Source of the DNA: Lonicera japonica
Taxonomy: Eukaryota > Streptophyta > Magnoliopsida > Dipsacales > Caprifoliaceae
Assembly (NCBI GenBank): GCA_021464415.1
Contig: JAKCWG010000712.1
Coordinates: 1 to 64,000 of the forward strand
DNA: 64,000 nucleotides
Direction of reading: 5' to 3'
Below the pieces are notes generated by a model. That model worked only from the letters and a program-made list of their open reading frames with translations. It did not search any database and had not been told where the DNA came from. Shown piece after piece: positions 24,787-36,890 of the stretch (position 1 is its first letter; each line of letters starts with the position of its first letter). The position numbers and the translations under genes were made by a program.

Positions 24787-26190
24787 TCATAAAATCACCT
24801 TCTTTTCATCCTCCATCGATTGATCAAACAATTGTTTTAATAAAGTCATCTCGACCATTTTAAAAAGATATTTTTCATTAGCTATATTTGGTAGGATTAT
24901 GAGCCTTCGCCAATGTTCATCAATAACCTCCAAGGGTATAGGCCGATTTGCATAACCATATGATGTGCACAAGGCAACCCATAAACCGTATGAACAACGT
25001 GATCACATATGGATGGATCTAAACCAATTTCGGCTGACCAATCTTTCTCCATCTTAATTATGTCTAAAGCAAACAATGAAACATTCCCCCTGAGTTCTTT
25101 GAAATCGTGACCTTGATGTCTTACCTTGACAGATCCAAGACTTATCTCAAAAGAGGCTTCGACTTAAGTAAGTTGTAGTTGCAACTTATTTGTCATCCCA
25201 TCGAAAACAGTTGAAAAAGAACCTTCGCCGGACTCAAGATGCCTCTTCAACTTGTCATGTAACCCTTCAGCTCTATTCGTTATTCTATTACCAGGGTGTC
25301 TTATCTCGTTAGTCTATACTACCACGAATGCTTCTTTATGAACATACCAATTACTTGCCAAGTACTCAATAGCTTTTGGAACTCTTTCCAATATTGATTC
25401 AACTCTCCCCACCGAGTGAAGAACTCTTCTTTTTATGTTACCATCATACAATGACTCCAATCATGAATGAAAAGTTGCCAAACGGGCTCGCTTTGAAAAA
25501 GATTTTTATAATTTTGTTCCACGTTTTTTGAAATATGGAGCATACATAACATGAGACGGGTGTCGGGAAAGATTTGACGGATGGCATTAATACATGAAAA
25601 CTCTTTTTTCGTTAAAAAAACACTTAGGAGTTCATGGGCATTAAACAACATCCTACCATTGCAAACAAGGGCATTTTATATATGTTTCTTTTATATGTGC
25701 AATCAACAATAACCACAGAGGGAAAACGCTTAGCCAGTAAAATACAATTAGGTTCCGCCCAAAATAAGTCTAAAACCTCGTTGGATGATTCTTCACATCT
25801 ATGCCAATACACATAATGTCGCTCTACGAGAATCTTCATTGACTGTTGCATGGCACTCCTCCCGTACATCGCATGCACTCTCATCTTCGACTTAACATTG
25901 TAAATTGTGCTCATTGTGGACCAACACTCTTTATTACGAGCTTTGAGCCCACAAAGAACATCTTTTGGTTTCACCCCAGCAATGCTCATCTCAGTAATAA
26001 TTTCTTCTCATCTTTCGTCAATCTTCCTGCAAACGGATGCCCAACTAAGGTATTCGGTAAGTCATGATTATAAATTTCGCATATTATTTTTAACTTCCAT
26101 TTATCCGTGCCGATAGTCAAACCACGTAGTACCAATAGACAATTACACTTCTTCGTAGCATTATCTCTTTTTCTAGGTACATGTTTTTTG
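24787..26190 (-). pseudogene. Mutator-like (MULE) transposase, degenerate
   Basis: Reading leftwards on minus: a Cys/Trp-rich N-terminal region (about 26170-26000) with IICEIYNHDLPNTLVGHPF; a one-base frameshift near 26010; then EMSIAGVKPKDVLCGLKARN, HYVYWHRCEES and VVIVDCTYKRNIYKMPL (25989-25624); a further frameshift; INAIRQIFPDTRLMLC and HISKNVEQNYKN (25651-25433); and a SWIM-like tail with YANRPIPLEVIDEHWRRL (24972-24787). The acidic residue expected before the INAIRQIFP segment is replaced by Lys (TKKE), so a catalytic position is lost. It lies directly upstream of the truncated protease and close to copy B of the TIR element. Confidence 0.75.
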
Positions 26191-26799
26191 ATCGGTTATC
26201 ACGAGGTACCCCTCATTTTTCACAACCCAAAACTACCCATGGCCTCCTGCTACTAGTACCATGGTCAGATTTTCGGGTAACTACTATAGTTTTAATCCCT
26301 CTTCTTTTCATTAAGCCCAATCAACTAAACTTTCCTGGGAATTAAATACCTATAAAATAAATTCAACAAATATTAGTTGCTATTATGTTGTTATTAAATA
26401 GTTACTACATGGTACTAAAGTATTATGTACTTACGTCGTCTGTTGTAAAAATGTTACTCACGTCAATTGCTTTCCCTAGATTATAATCATCATTACTAGC
26501 CTCTCCTTCATTAGCATGTTTAACAATTTCGTCTCCATTACCAGAATTAAGATCAACGTAATTTCTTTGAGAAAGAGGCTCTTCTACTATATGATATTAT
26601 TCAACATCACCAAGCTTGTAATTAAGATCCTTTAGACTCTCTTCTTCAACAATATGCTCGGTACATTTGAAAATATGAACCAGTTTAAGAGTTAGTTATA
26701 ATTGTATTGCCATGAAATAAATTTTTTCAAACATTGATATATCTCCCCATCTGCTAGATTCAAGTGATAAATCTTGAAATTATATACAAAGTTAGTTTT

Positions 26800-27192
26800 G
26801 GCTCAGTTTACTCTGGGATAATTCAACGTGTTTGTAAACACTCGCTTATCTTGAGGTGAATGTGTGTGTAAACACTCGCTTATCTTGAGATGATTATATT
26901 TGTACACACACATTACTTGGGTTCCGTCCTCTGCATGAGGTGTTTTTTAAATTAGGCTCATTTGATAAGAGGTGATTGCATTCACATGTACTCGTCTCAC
27001 ATGGGGTGAGGATATTGTTAATCACTCCCTTAAAATAAAATAATGGAGTGCTGACTGTACTGGAGTGCTTTTCAAATTAGGATCGCCTTGCCTAATGATA
27101 AGTGAGTGAAATGACACACACTCGTCTCACATGGGGTGAGTGTGACTGTACACACTCACCTTATTTGAGGAAAGTTGTAACTAGATTACTCT
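26800..27192. mobile_element. TIR transposon copy B, left part (tandem-repeat region)
   Basis: This matches the array and post-array segment of copy A: CACACTCGTCTCACATGGGGTGAGT-like units and a TAACTAGATTACTCT end correspond to 12430-12575. Homology breaks off at 27192 and resumes at 30083, where a solo LTR separates the halves. No left terminal repeat was found. Confidence 0.65.
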
Positions 27193-27296
27193 TTATGAGA
27201 ATCCCGATTGGAACCCCCCGCAGTTTCAGAAAGGTTTTCGAGTCACCAGTACATTTTTTTGGAAAAACGGACAAAAGTGTGTTTTCGTACCCTTTT

Positions 27297-27770
27297 GGGG
27301 TACAACGCAGTCTGCGCAACCAGATTAGGGTTCGGGAACTATGTTATGACGCGAGAAGGTATTAGGCATCCGTGTCGCCCTTTCGGCTTCTAAATGGACA
27401 TGATTGTATTCATTTTTTTATCTGTTTTATACTGTTTTAAGGCCTAAATGACATACAGATCAATTTTATTAACATACAGGCATACTGGCATAGATTACGA
27501 GACAAAATAGCAAAAATAATTTAAAGACCAATCGGGGTACAACGCAGTCTGCACAACCAGATTAGGGTTCGAGAACTATGTTATGACGCGAGAAGGTATT
27601 AGGCATCCGTGTCGCCCTTTTGGCTTCTAAATGGACATGATTGTATTCATTTTTTTTATCTATTTTATACTGTTTTAAGGCCTAAATGACATACAGATCA
27701 ATTTTATTAACATACAGGCATACTGGCATAGATTACGAGACAAAATAGCAAAAATAATTTAAAGACCAAT
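27297..27770. repeat. 237-bp tandem duplication within the solo LTR
   Basis: Two adjacent copies start with GGGGTACAACGCAG at 27297 and 27534 and are nearly identical over the whole unit, so the duplication is much younger than the surrounding element debris. Confidence 0.9.
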
Positions 27771-28724
27771 CGGGCATCACTGAAGACCGATCGGTCACTG
27801 CCTAAAATCGATCGGTCTTCCTGTACAGTGTACTAGTTTTTCAGTTTTGAAGTCCAGAAAGCATGCAAGGGTTTATTTAAAACCAGATTCTGAGTATAAT
27901 AATGTATTTATAGTGTATTAGCACTCCAAAAATTATCTACATGTCATATAAGTCATGTTCATTTGATTATGGCTTAAATAACATATACGCAGTGTTTGTA
28001 TTATATACAATACTCCCAGCAATATAGTTTATATACACATAGAACAATATTTAAATATTTAAAGATGAATTTAAAGAATTAATATAATACCGTGATTCCG
28101 GAGACAAAGCTTTTGTTTCGATTAATAATGAAAAGCATTACAAACAGTCTAAGAATTTCGGATACAATTTTATTCCTATCTTTAGATCTAGTCCTATCTA
28201 TTTTTACAAGCATCTGCTCTTCTCTCAAGCCTCTGTTTAGGCTTTGGTTTATTATTGCGCTTTGAGGCTTTCTTCGGCTGTCTCGGGATCTCTCATGAGC
28301 TCTGCCTCCGTTGAGAGGCTCATTTTCCAATTCTGCTGCGTTCTAACTAATACATAGTGACATTGTGGGTACCGCGTCGAAGAACGATCGAGATGATAAG
28401 ATGACCGATTCGATGCAACTGAAAATCGATTCATTCCAACTGAAGACCAATCAATATGCTCTGAAGACTGATCGGTCTATACGGAAGACCGATCCATATG
28501 CCCCTAAGACCGACCCGTTTAGAGTAAAAACCGATTCGTGAAGTATAAAAATCGACCACTGTCAGCTGTTCGACGAAGACCGATTAGAATGATAAGATGA
28601 CATATTGGAATTGAGTGAAGATCAATTGAACACCAATGAATTCTAACTCCACTATCTGAGGCCAATGAGTGAAGTATCTGTAGAATGAGTGGTAGATGGT
28701 AGATGTTTTTCAATCCCAAAGAAA

Positions 28725-29800
28725 TTTGTGAAATGACAGCTGTAGCTCGAGCTTCAGCAGCGCCTACAACAGATCAAGTACCTACTCCGATTTTTGTTTT
28801 AGTGGTGGATTCAATTTAGAGGCCATGACTATGGCTTTCCTCATCTGACCGAAGGTGTGGATAATGAGGCCACCTTCACATCAAAGGCGACAAGACAAAG
28901 CACATTTCTCCAAAACGTTTCCATTCTTATGACCTTTTCGTGCTTGCTTATCCGGTTCAATTTATGCATGGCGAAAGTCAATCTTCATCAAGACAGCTGA
29001 TCGAGTCGACTTGAATTTACGAAGAAATTTAGCATTAGAGATCAGGACCTGTCCTCAATAAACTGTCAAATTTAAGCTGGGTAACTGGTACCCTTATCGG
29101 AAAGAGGTTTTCGTCTACCTCCCCAGCATATGACGGGCTTATAGGGCGCTGGTCTCCGTTAGGCAGAGTATAGCGATGGCTTTATCCACCGGTCCTACCA
29201 TGGAATGAGTTTCTTCGCGCTTGGCCTTGGTCTTGGATTAAACCTCTGCTCTCATAATTTAGTCTATAGGCTTTGGTTTAGGTTCAATCTTATAAGTTTA
29301 GCTTAAGCTATCAACAACTTCATCCCTTCCTCATATACGTAACGGTAACGAATTTGCCATTGATCTACATTCCGGCACAGAACGGAGATAGCGCTTTTTG
29401 ATACACTAATCAATGTAACGACCTTCTTCGTAACGCCAAGCATCTTTAGTTAGTAACGGCCTAGCCATCCGCCCCCCTTACTCATCCAAACATAGCGGGG
29501 ATGGAGGACGAGAAAGCCCTACTCATCAATGATGAGGTAGGTTACGGTATGATGACCAGATGCTCGAAAGTGAAAGACTTCAAACAAGAAGCTCGTGGAA
29601 CATCTCCCACTTGCCCTACTTTTCTCAATCTTCTATCTCGGACTACGTCATGATCAGGCAGCCACAAAATATGAGCACCATGGCTTTTTCTTTTCCTTTG
29701 GAAATATCCATAGCCACTTCATAAGAAGGCATTGGGAATAGCGGGACGGAAAATAACGGGGGCAGGCACACAAAACAAAGTGCCGAAGGCGCTTAACACA
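28725..29800. other. Compositionally distinct block in the solo LTR, possible organelle-derived (NUMT) insertion
   Basis: The base composition is visibly more GC-rich than the surroundings, with no long coding frame and no repeat shared with the rest of the window. Its texture (GCTGGTCTCCGTTAGGCAG, GGGAATAGCGGGACGG) reminds me of plant mitochondrial noncoding DNA. LTR-type GACCGATCGGTC-like motifs occur on both sides (about 28460 and 29815) but not inside. Inference only. Confidence 0.35.
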
Positions 29801-30082
29801 ATTGGGTAAGACGGATCGGTCTTCTCTCCCCTTATTATGTTTTCTTGAGTACTTGATCACCTAGCTTGCGTGTGATTTCTTTGGCCAAGTGTGTCCCTTT
29901 TACAGTATTATTTCACTATTTTTTTATTGAACTTTGAATTAAAGTATGATGCCTTAGGCCATCTGAGATCTTTCGGTCCTGTCCGAGGCCAGTGCTTGGC
30001 TTTCGACCTCTTCTGAATCTGATCCCATTTTATCGGATAGCGAACGATGTCATTTTCAAAGGTCGTAAAATGGGGTGTCCAC

Positions 30083-30712
30083 ACTCTCCTTATATAAAGC
30101 AAGTCAAGCCTGGACAGAACATGTTTTATACTCTGTTTTGGCGATTATATATTTGTTTCAATTTGAATGTTGTAGAATGATGTATGAAAGCTGATATACA
30201 CATTAATACACCAATAATAACAATTATAATACCTCTTTGGCTTCATTTTGGAGTGGGATTTTACCAACTTTTTCTTGAACTTCTTTTTTTTAATTTTCCA
30301 CCATCCCATGAATAATGCTTCTTATTTATCATAATCCAAACTTTAAACTTCCCACCAATAATGTTTGTGTGTCAATTTGGTTGCAATTTCTTGATTTTGA
30401 GAGCTCAAATGATAAAGAAGTGAGTCTCTTCTCTCTCTCTCTCTCGTTTTACTTGAAGCAATGGAATGTGATTGTGAATGGGGGAAAAATGGGAGATATA
30501 GGTTTAATTAATTGGGTTAATGTTAGACTAGTTTATTAAAAAAATCAATAAATAGCTATGTTAATGTTTTAACCATTGGGTGAATAAGTTAAGTGATGGT
30601 TAAGTGAGAGGGTGTTTGTGACAAAAAAGTGGGGTGTTGAAATATGTTTTTTATCAAATTATAGATAGTGATGTTAGTGACAAAATTGGAGGGTGTAAAT
30701 AATAGCTCCCTT
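30083..30712. mobile_element. TIR transposon copy B, right part with right terminal repeat
   Basis: Closely similar to 12570-13185 of copy A, from CTCCTTATATAAAGC to the terminal repeat, whose reverse complement is GGGAGCTATTATTTACA. The perfect-looking TATATAAA at its start is shared by both copies. Confidence 0.75.
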
Positions 30713-33700
30713 TTCAATTGCGTTTGCATTTTTTGAATGGAGTGATGTTTCTCTTTTTCATCAATGGTTAATTCAAAACATATATTGCAGTTGAATGTAC
30801 CGATTACACCCCGTCATATTACACTGCCACGTCCTCTCCTCAATTTTTTCAATGAAAATTTTTAAATAAAAATTATAAATTCTAATAAAAATTACCTATT
30901 CGAAATCTACTCATCAAAACCTATAAATCAATATTCATTGTAATTATAAAATAAAATAATGTACAAAAATTTCAAGAAAATAATGATAAAAAACTGCACA
31001 AAAATGAAATATAATGTGTGCCCATATCATATTGATTTTTCCAAATTTTACGCGAGAATTTACATAAAAACTATTAGAGCATATTTTTTAAAAAAATGTT
31101 AAGTTTTGTGTAAATTGGGTTAACACTAAAATTTACACTTTAACTTTTACACAATCATTGGAAATACACCTACTAAATGGAATCTCCCACTGTCGGTTAT
31201 ACCACATTGTAATATGACATGGTATAACAAGTACATGTCATAATTTTTCTAGCAGTAGGGGATTCCAATTAGCAAAAAGGAGAGTTAATATTGGGTGGTA
31301 ATATCATGTTAGCAATATGACGTGGTATAACCGATACTGAGAATATAAAACAATAATAAAACACGAAAACTTTGGTTTAGTCCCAACATAATTTTTTTGA
31401 AAGAATGAAGTCCAAATTTTATAGTTTATATAAAAACACTCTTAACTATATTTAAAATTCTGCTTTTTATTTGTATTTCTAATTGTATTTAATGTTTTTA
31501 AAATAGTGTAAGGGTTATTTTACCCTTTTTGACATTTCTTTTTGTTTAGAGTTTTGTAAGGTTTTAGTTTTTGTTGATAATGAGCAATTTTGACTGTAAT
31601 TGACAAATGCTTTATACTTTATTACATCCATTCATTTTTTGTCAAACTGTTATAATTGCATGTTTTTTATTAATAATTATCTGCATAATGATACGTGGGG
31701 GTTTAATTTAATGATATTATTTTCTCTTAGGAAAAAAAATCCCACTTAATTGCCCTATTTTGCAACTGTCTAGTTAAAGTAACCAAAACGGTTATAGGTT
31801 AGGATGCTATGATATTTGTGTAATTGTTATATATATACACACATAATATTATATTATATAAACTATTTGTTAATAGTATGTATTTGAAACCCAGTTTTAT
31901 AGGGTTATTTTTTTCACATTTACCGTATTTCTGGACTAGCACTTTTAGATAGTTTTTTTCGTTTCCTATTCATTTTATTCCTGATTTCTAAGATCAATTG
32001 AGTGATGAACAGGAACATGTTTGTGTGCGTTAGCCAGAGACAAATAGGTAACCAGCAAACCGAAAACTAATAGGTTTTAACATCCTATATATGCTGGGAG
32101 GATGATGACATGTAGTCGGTGTGGGAAGAAAGATGGTCATAATCAAAAGTCATGCAACTAGAAAATTTGATATCATTTTTTTTTTATATTGAGCCTATTG
32201 GCTTATTGGATATTTGAAGCTATGGTGTCTATAATGTGATCTTTATGAGTTTGACTAATTACTATTCTTTTTAGTACATTGTGGATTCAACTATAGTATA
32301 ATTCACTTTTTTTTATGGTTTAGAATTGTAGTTGGTTTTCTATGGCCATGTGTTTTTTGTGATTTTATTATGGTTTCTCTTATTGGTTATTTTCTCTAGC
32401 GTATTAATGGACTATTTGTACATATTGCTAATGATTAACATTTAGACTTGTATGGACATGTTCTATATTGGTGTGTCTAAGTTTTTAAAATTGCATATTA
32501 CAGTTAGACCAGTATTGTGTTTTGCCCATATCGGTATCAAAATTGTATTATTGAAGTCAAACCAATATTGTGTGAAGTTGTTAATGTAATTTATTTATTT
32601 ATTTTAAAATTAAATACATTAGCCACTTAGAATTAATATGCATGTAACCATATGGTTGAGTCAGGAAACTAGAGGCATGGTGATGGTTTTGTTTACTTTA
32701 GTTATTTAATTGGCATGCGATTAACTTTTTGAACCTCCATCAACTTCACACTACTTCATCTCCTTTGTCAGATTTTAACTTCCTCTCAATTAGTTTCTAA
32801 TCAGAATTTCATATGTTCCAATTATTTCAATGAACAATTCTAATTCAATGGAGATTTTTGGCGTTTTAAGGGTTTAATATTTATTTGCAGAGGGTATTCT
32901 AGAGGTAAATTCCATTTTCATCATTTCTGACATAATATAATTTTTATTCCTTTTTTCCTTGAGTTTTTTTTTGTTGTGGAGTTTGAATCAATTTTTTGTT
33001 TCATACATCATTTGTTAATTTGGTGCTAATTTTATTTCTTAATCGCAATTAAGGCTAATTCTTACCGCCCGGGTGCACTTTGATGGGTTCGACACTTCTC
33101 GTAAGTCATGTTAATCATATTACGAGTGCATGTAGGCTCAGAACATAGTTAAGTAGCCGTAACCAAATTTGATGCGGTAAATGTAACATTGGACTTTTCG
33201 GAGTTCAAAACCCCTTTGTTCGGTTTAGAACCTTAACCATTGTATCATAGCCTATTACATTGTCATTTACACCTCCTTATATCCATCTTGTATGTCCAAA
33301 GACTTTGCCAAAGCATTGGATCAGGTTCAGAAGGACTAATGCAAATCGAGCCCTATTGTAGTTTTTCAGGAATCTGACACAATAGTGGTATTTTAGTCAT
33401 AACATCCTCATACGATATCTAAATAGATCCATATTTGTGGCATTGGAAAGAAAATTTAATTATCTATAACTTTTGAATTTTGGCTGAGACCTAATTCTCA
33501 CTCCTCAATGGACAAAAATAATAGGTGCAAAGCTAAGTCTTTGGCCAAACTGTTGAAACATGAGTATAGAAAGTAGTCAACTACTCCAAGTTGGGTGAGT
33601 CACCTACATGGCATCAGTTCGGTCAAAACTGATATTTTTGGGGCTTTGACCTATTTTTTACCCCTTTTCAACCCCAAGATTTATTTAACTCGAGCATTAC

Positions 33701-35240
33701 TTATTCGAAATACAAAAGAGCACCTAAAGGGAATCTTGTGAGGGGATTTTGGTGCATATATGGAGATGGATTTCATCAACTAATCCATGATTTGAACATA
33801 AAACACTCAAGAAACATCAAATCATCATCTTCATCATGACCCTTTATTCTTCCATTGAAGTTTGGCATAGGCTTAGGGATCTTTAAGCCAAGCCATCAAC
33901 TACCATCTACGCATCAATCTTGTGTATTCTCTTCATTAAAGGTGGAAACAATAGTATTAAACCTTTTTTTGTATTGCTTGTTGCATGTAGTGTTCTTACG
34001 CAAATTGGAGATTTTTTTACAAAACCTAGGATTTGATTGCTTGCGTGTGGGTTTGGTAGTTAAACATACTTTAAATTGATGATGTATTATGCCTTAGAAC
34101 TACTTAATATACATAATCAAACAAGTAGATACACATGCATGGCTATATATAGAGTAAGGCTACTGGAGAACATGATGAGGTTTACAAGTCTCAAATCAAT
34201 AGTTTTAATAGTCCAAAGATCATCTTTTGCATAAAGATGGATTTTTGGAATTATTTCATAATCATTTAAATTTTAATTATATTGATTCAAAAGGCTTTCC
34301 CCCTGTTTATTTGGAAACTAAAAAACCAGTTTTTTTATTTTTCTACCAAAAAGTCAACTTTACTTTTACACTTCTCAAAATTCACTCCACTATACTTTAT
34401 CTCTCATAAATTTTTTTAAATACCATAACTTTAAATCAAAAAATCAGAATTAGATAAAAAAAATATATTTGAAACCTGCTCATCGAGATCTATAAAATAA
34501 GATTCATTTTGACTATTTTTTGAGTTTTCTTGAATTGGTCGAAAAAAATCCAACAAAAACCAAATTCACTTTTCAACCTACTTTCACACTTCCAAAAAAC
34601 TCAACCAAAAATGCCCTGGTTATCATTGAATTTTGATCTTCAATTTTTTGAAAAATCTCCATATAAAATAAGGGTCTAGGAAGAAGGACCCAAATACGTA
34701 AACTAGTCTTAACTAGTTTTAGATATACTAGTATATATACATACTTGAGATTAGGGGTGTGTAGAAAATCGAAAAAACCAAAAAACCGAATTAAGCAATT
34801 TTTCAAGCTTTGTGGTTTGGTTCGGTTAAGAAATTGGACAACCGAATGTGTCGGTTCGATTGTCAATTTTTTGGTATAAAACCGACAAAAACTGAATTGA
34901 GTAGTATACTTATTGTATTTCTATTGATTCGATTTATATAACGAATGTGTTATTTTCTTTAAACTAATATAAGTTCCAAAATTAAAAATAAGGCCCAAAT
35001 AATAAATATTTAAGAACAAAAAATGTCCAAACATTTAACAAGAAAAAAAGGCTAGCTCCAAAGATTGAAAAACTTATAAAAAATTTAAAATAATACATAG
35101 ATCCACAGCCTAAAACAATAATTTAGGCCAAATGCCCAAACTAACAAAAACCGACCACTCGAATTGACCTTGATCTATTTTAACGGTTCGGTTTAGTTAA
35201 CTTTAGGTGTAAAACCGAAGGGTCAGTTCAGTTGCTGGTG
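30713..35240. other. AT-rich DNA with transposon debris, no gene seen
   Basis: No supported gene over about 4.5 kb. Palindromic GGTTATACCAC/GTGGTATAACC motifs around 31190-31350 suggest a MITE. Around 33060-33850 the composition and phrasing look like part of a Gypsy LTR. At 34753-35230 repeated CGGTTCGGTT-like motifs after TAGGGGTGTG suggest an hAT-type MITE. None has ends I can prove. Confidence 0.4.
32102..32161 (+). pseudogene. Zinc-knuckle remnant, probably C-terminus of a MULE transposase
   Basis: A 19-codon stretch on plus reads MMTCSRCGKKDGHNQKSCN and then stops. The Cys-x2-Cys-x5-His-x4-Cys spacing is a CCHC-type zinc knuckle, found at the C-terminus of many Mutator-like transposases. 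Nothing else of a transposase is recognisable around it. Too short to be sure. Confidence 0.4.
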
Positions 35241-35368
35241 AGCAGGGGAACAATAAGCATCACAAATGACCATATTTACATAAAAGTTACCTAACATTAA
35301 CAGGCACTATAAAAAAACAGTTAGACTAACTGAGTTATGCACAATTAAATAGGTATTATATGGAATTA

Positions 35369-35665
35369 TTACGCAGCTTTAGCAAAAGCAGTCACAGATT
35401 ACCGTAGTCAAACACAGTATGATACGCATACTTGAATATATCTCCAAGAACCCTGAAAACATATATATATATATATGTAGACAAAATTAGACACGCGTGT
35501 GGAAATTAGACGAGTGTATAAATTGGACGTGTAACCATGATGCACAAATGCTAATTATAACTACGGCAATATCTTACCATAGAGGATGGCAAGGAGGAGG
35601 AAAATCCAATGAGATGAGGCAGACTTTAGCACAACCTTCTCTAGTTTTAAGAATATATTGATTGA
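35369..35665 (-). pseudogene. Fragment of a second phytepsin-like aspartic protease (last two exons)
   Basis: The segment at about 35665-35575 gives YILKTREG and FPPPCHPLW, the counterpart of the penultimate exon at 20177-20089. The segment at about 35450-35369 gives [10 protein letters not shown] and then a premature stop, the counterpart of the last exon at 19974-19890. The Leu-Gly-Asp block and exon borders are conserved. Flanking intron and 3' sequence also match (about 35240-35985 versus 19715-20475), so this is a segmental duplication, not a retrocopy. Upstream exons are absent. Confidence 0.75.
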
Positions 35666-35989
35666 AAATGCAACGAAATTGTGCTGTGAAGAAAAAGAAA
35701 GTAAACAATAATCCCTCCATCCTAAAATAACATTATATTGATCCTTTTTGGGACTTCTAGAGTCCAATTTCCTTTTTTTAGGATATAATAGTAAATAGGC
35801 TTTTATTCTTAATCACCCATTGTGTTGAAAATAGTGAATCTTTAAGAAAGTGCAAAAGTCAAACATGGACTATTATAATTTGGGATATTGGGAATATTCA
35901 AAACTATAACCTCAAACCATATATCAAAACCAATTCACAATAAAATATAGCCAAACCCAACTAGACCAGAAATTAAAAGTTCGGTCACG

Positions 35990-36890
35990 CAAATCATATG
36001 AAAGTTCAGTCACGCAAATCAAATGAAAGTTCAGTCAATGTTTGATATAGGCTTAATCAATACGTACTATAAGCGAGTATGCTAATGTCTTGGTCCATGC
36101 TGAAGATAACCAGTGATAGATCTAGTTCCATTAGCTGAAAACGAATGTGGGGTGCATTTACAACTGATTGTTGCAAGAAGTGATGCTAAAGGTACGTGTT
36201 GAACTTTAGGATTTTTACAAGGGCACAGCCAAAGCAAACTTTGAATTACTTATGTTGCATTATGTGTATAGTGATGTACAGCAATGGAGCTCTATAGAGC
36301 ACCTCCAAAAATACGTATTAGAAATACCTTATTTGCAATATAACAATTTCTTATTTCTCTTTTTTCTTCCTTGGATTCTAAGATTACATTGAGGTCCTAT
36401 TTATAAACAAGATTACAAGAACACATTAACTTCATGCCTAACATTAATACATCACATTTTTCAACAATCCCATTAGATTTTTCTAGTATACAATGCACCT
36501 AGACTACTCCAGATTTTCCTAACCTCAAAAATATCAAGAATTGCTCTTTAATTGTGAATTATATTTTCCAACATAACGCACGGCCATGTTTTACGGGTAG
36601 TGTTACAATGGATAGACATGGAAAGAATTGGCTCGAAGAGGGTGGCCATAATAAGACTAACCAAAGACTGGTCAGTGTGTTCCCTTGCAAGGTGCTGGGG
36701 GTTTCGTTTCAGCAATTTGCCATCAATAGCTGGAAAATGTTCATCCAGTTAAGGAAGTGGTCATTCAATAAAGCGCCCTAATCATAAATGGCGCATATAA
36801 GATAGTTGAGGTTATTCAATCATACAGTTACCAAAGTGGTGATATTGACAGAGATGAAGAACATGGAAAAAAAAGGAGCCAAGGCGCGCT
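35990..36890. other. Noncoding spacer, no gene seen
   Basis: No coherent protein is recognised in this stretch. It may contain part of an old Copia LTR around 36240-36480. Confidence 0.4.

Larger units (their letters stand above)
27193..30082 (-). mobile_element. Solo LTR (about 2.9 kb), Tat/Ogre-like
   Basis: It interrupts copy B of the TIR element. ACTCT is present on both sides (27188-27192 and 30083-30087), giving a 5-bp target duplication. On minus the LTR begins GTGGACACCCC and ends GGATTCTCA. It shares with the LTRs of element 2 a block read on plus as GGTTCGGGAACT followed by a GAAGGT(A/G)TTA(A/G)GCA motif and CGCCCTTT. No internal coding region is present, so two LTRs probably recombined to one. 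It contains a 237-bp tandem duplication, GACCGATCGGTC-type palindromes, and a block of different composition (28725-29800). Confidence 0.6.

Noticed and set aside
33060..33850. Gypsy LTR in plus orientation
   Set aside because: The wording resembles chromovirus-type LTRs, but I cannot identify ends, a target duplication, a primer-binding site or a second copy, so it is left as undetermined debris.
34753..35230. hAT-type MITE with CGGTTCGGTT motifs
   Set aside because: The left end looks right, but no matching right end or 8-bp duplication could be found.
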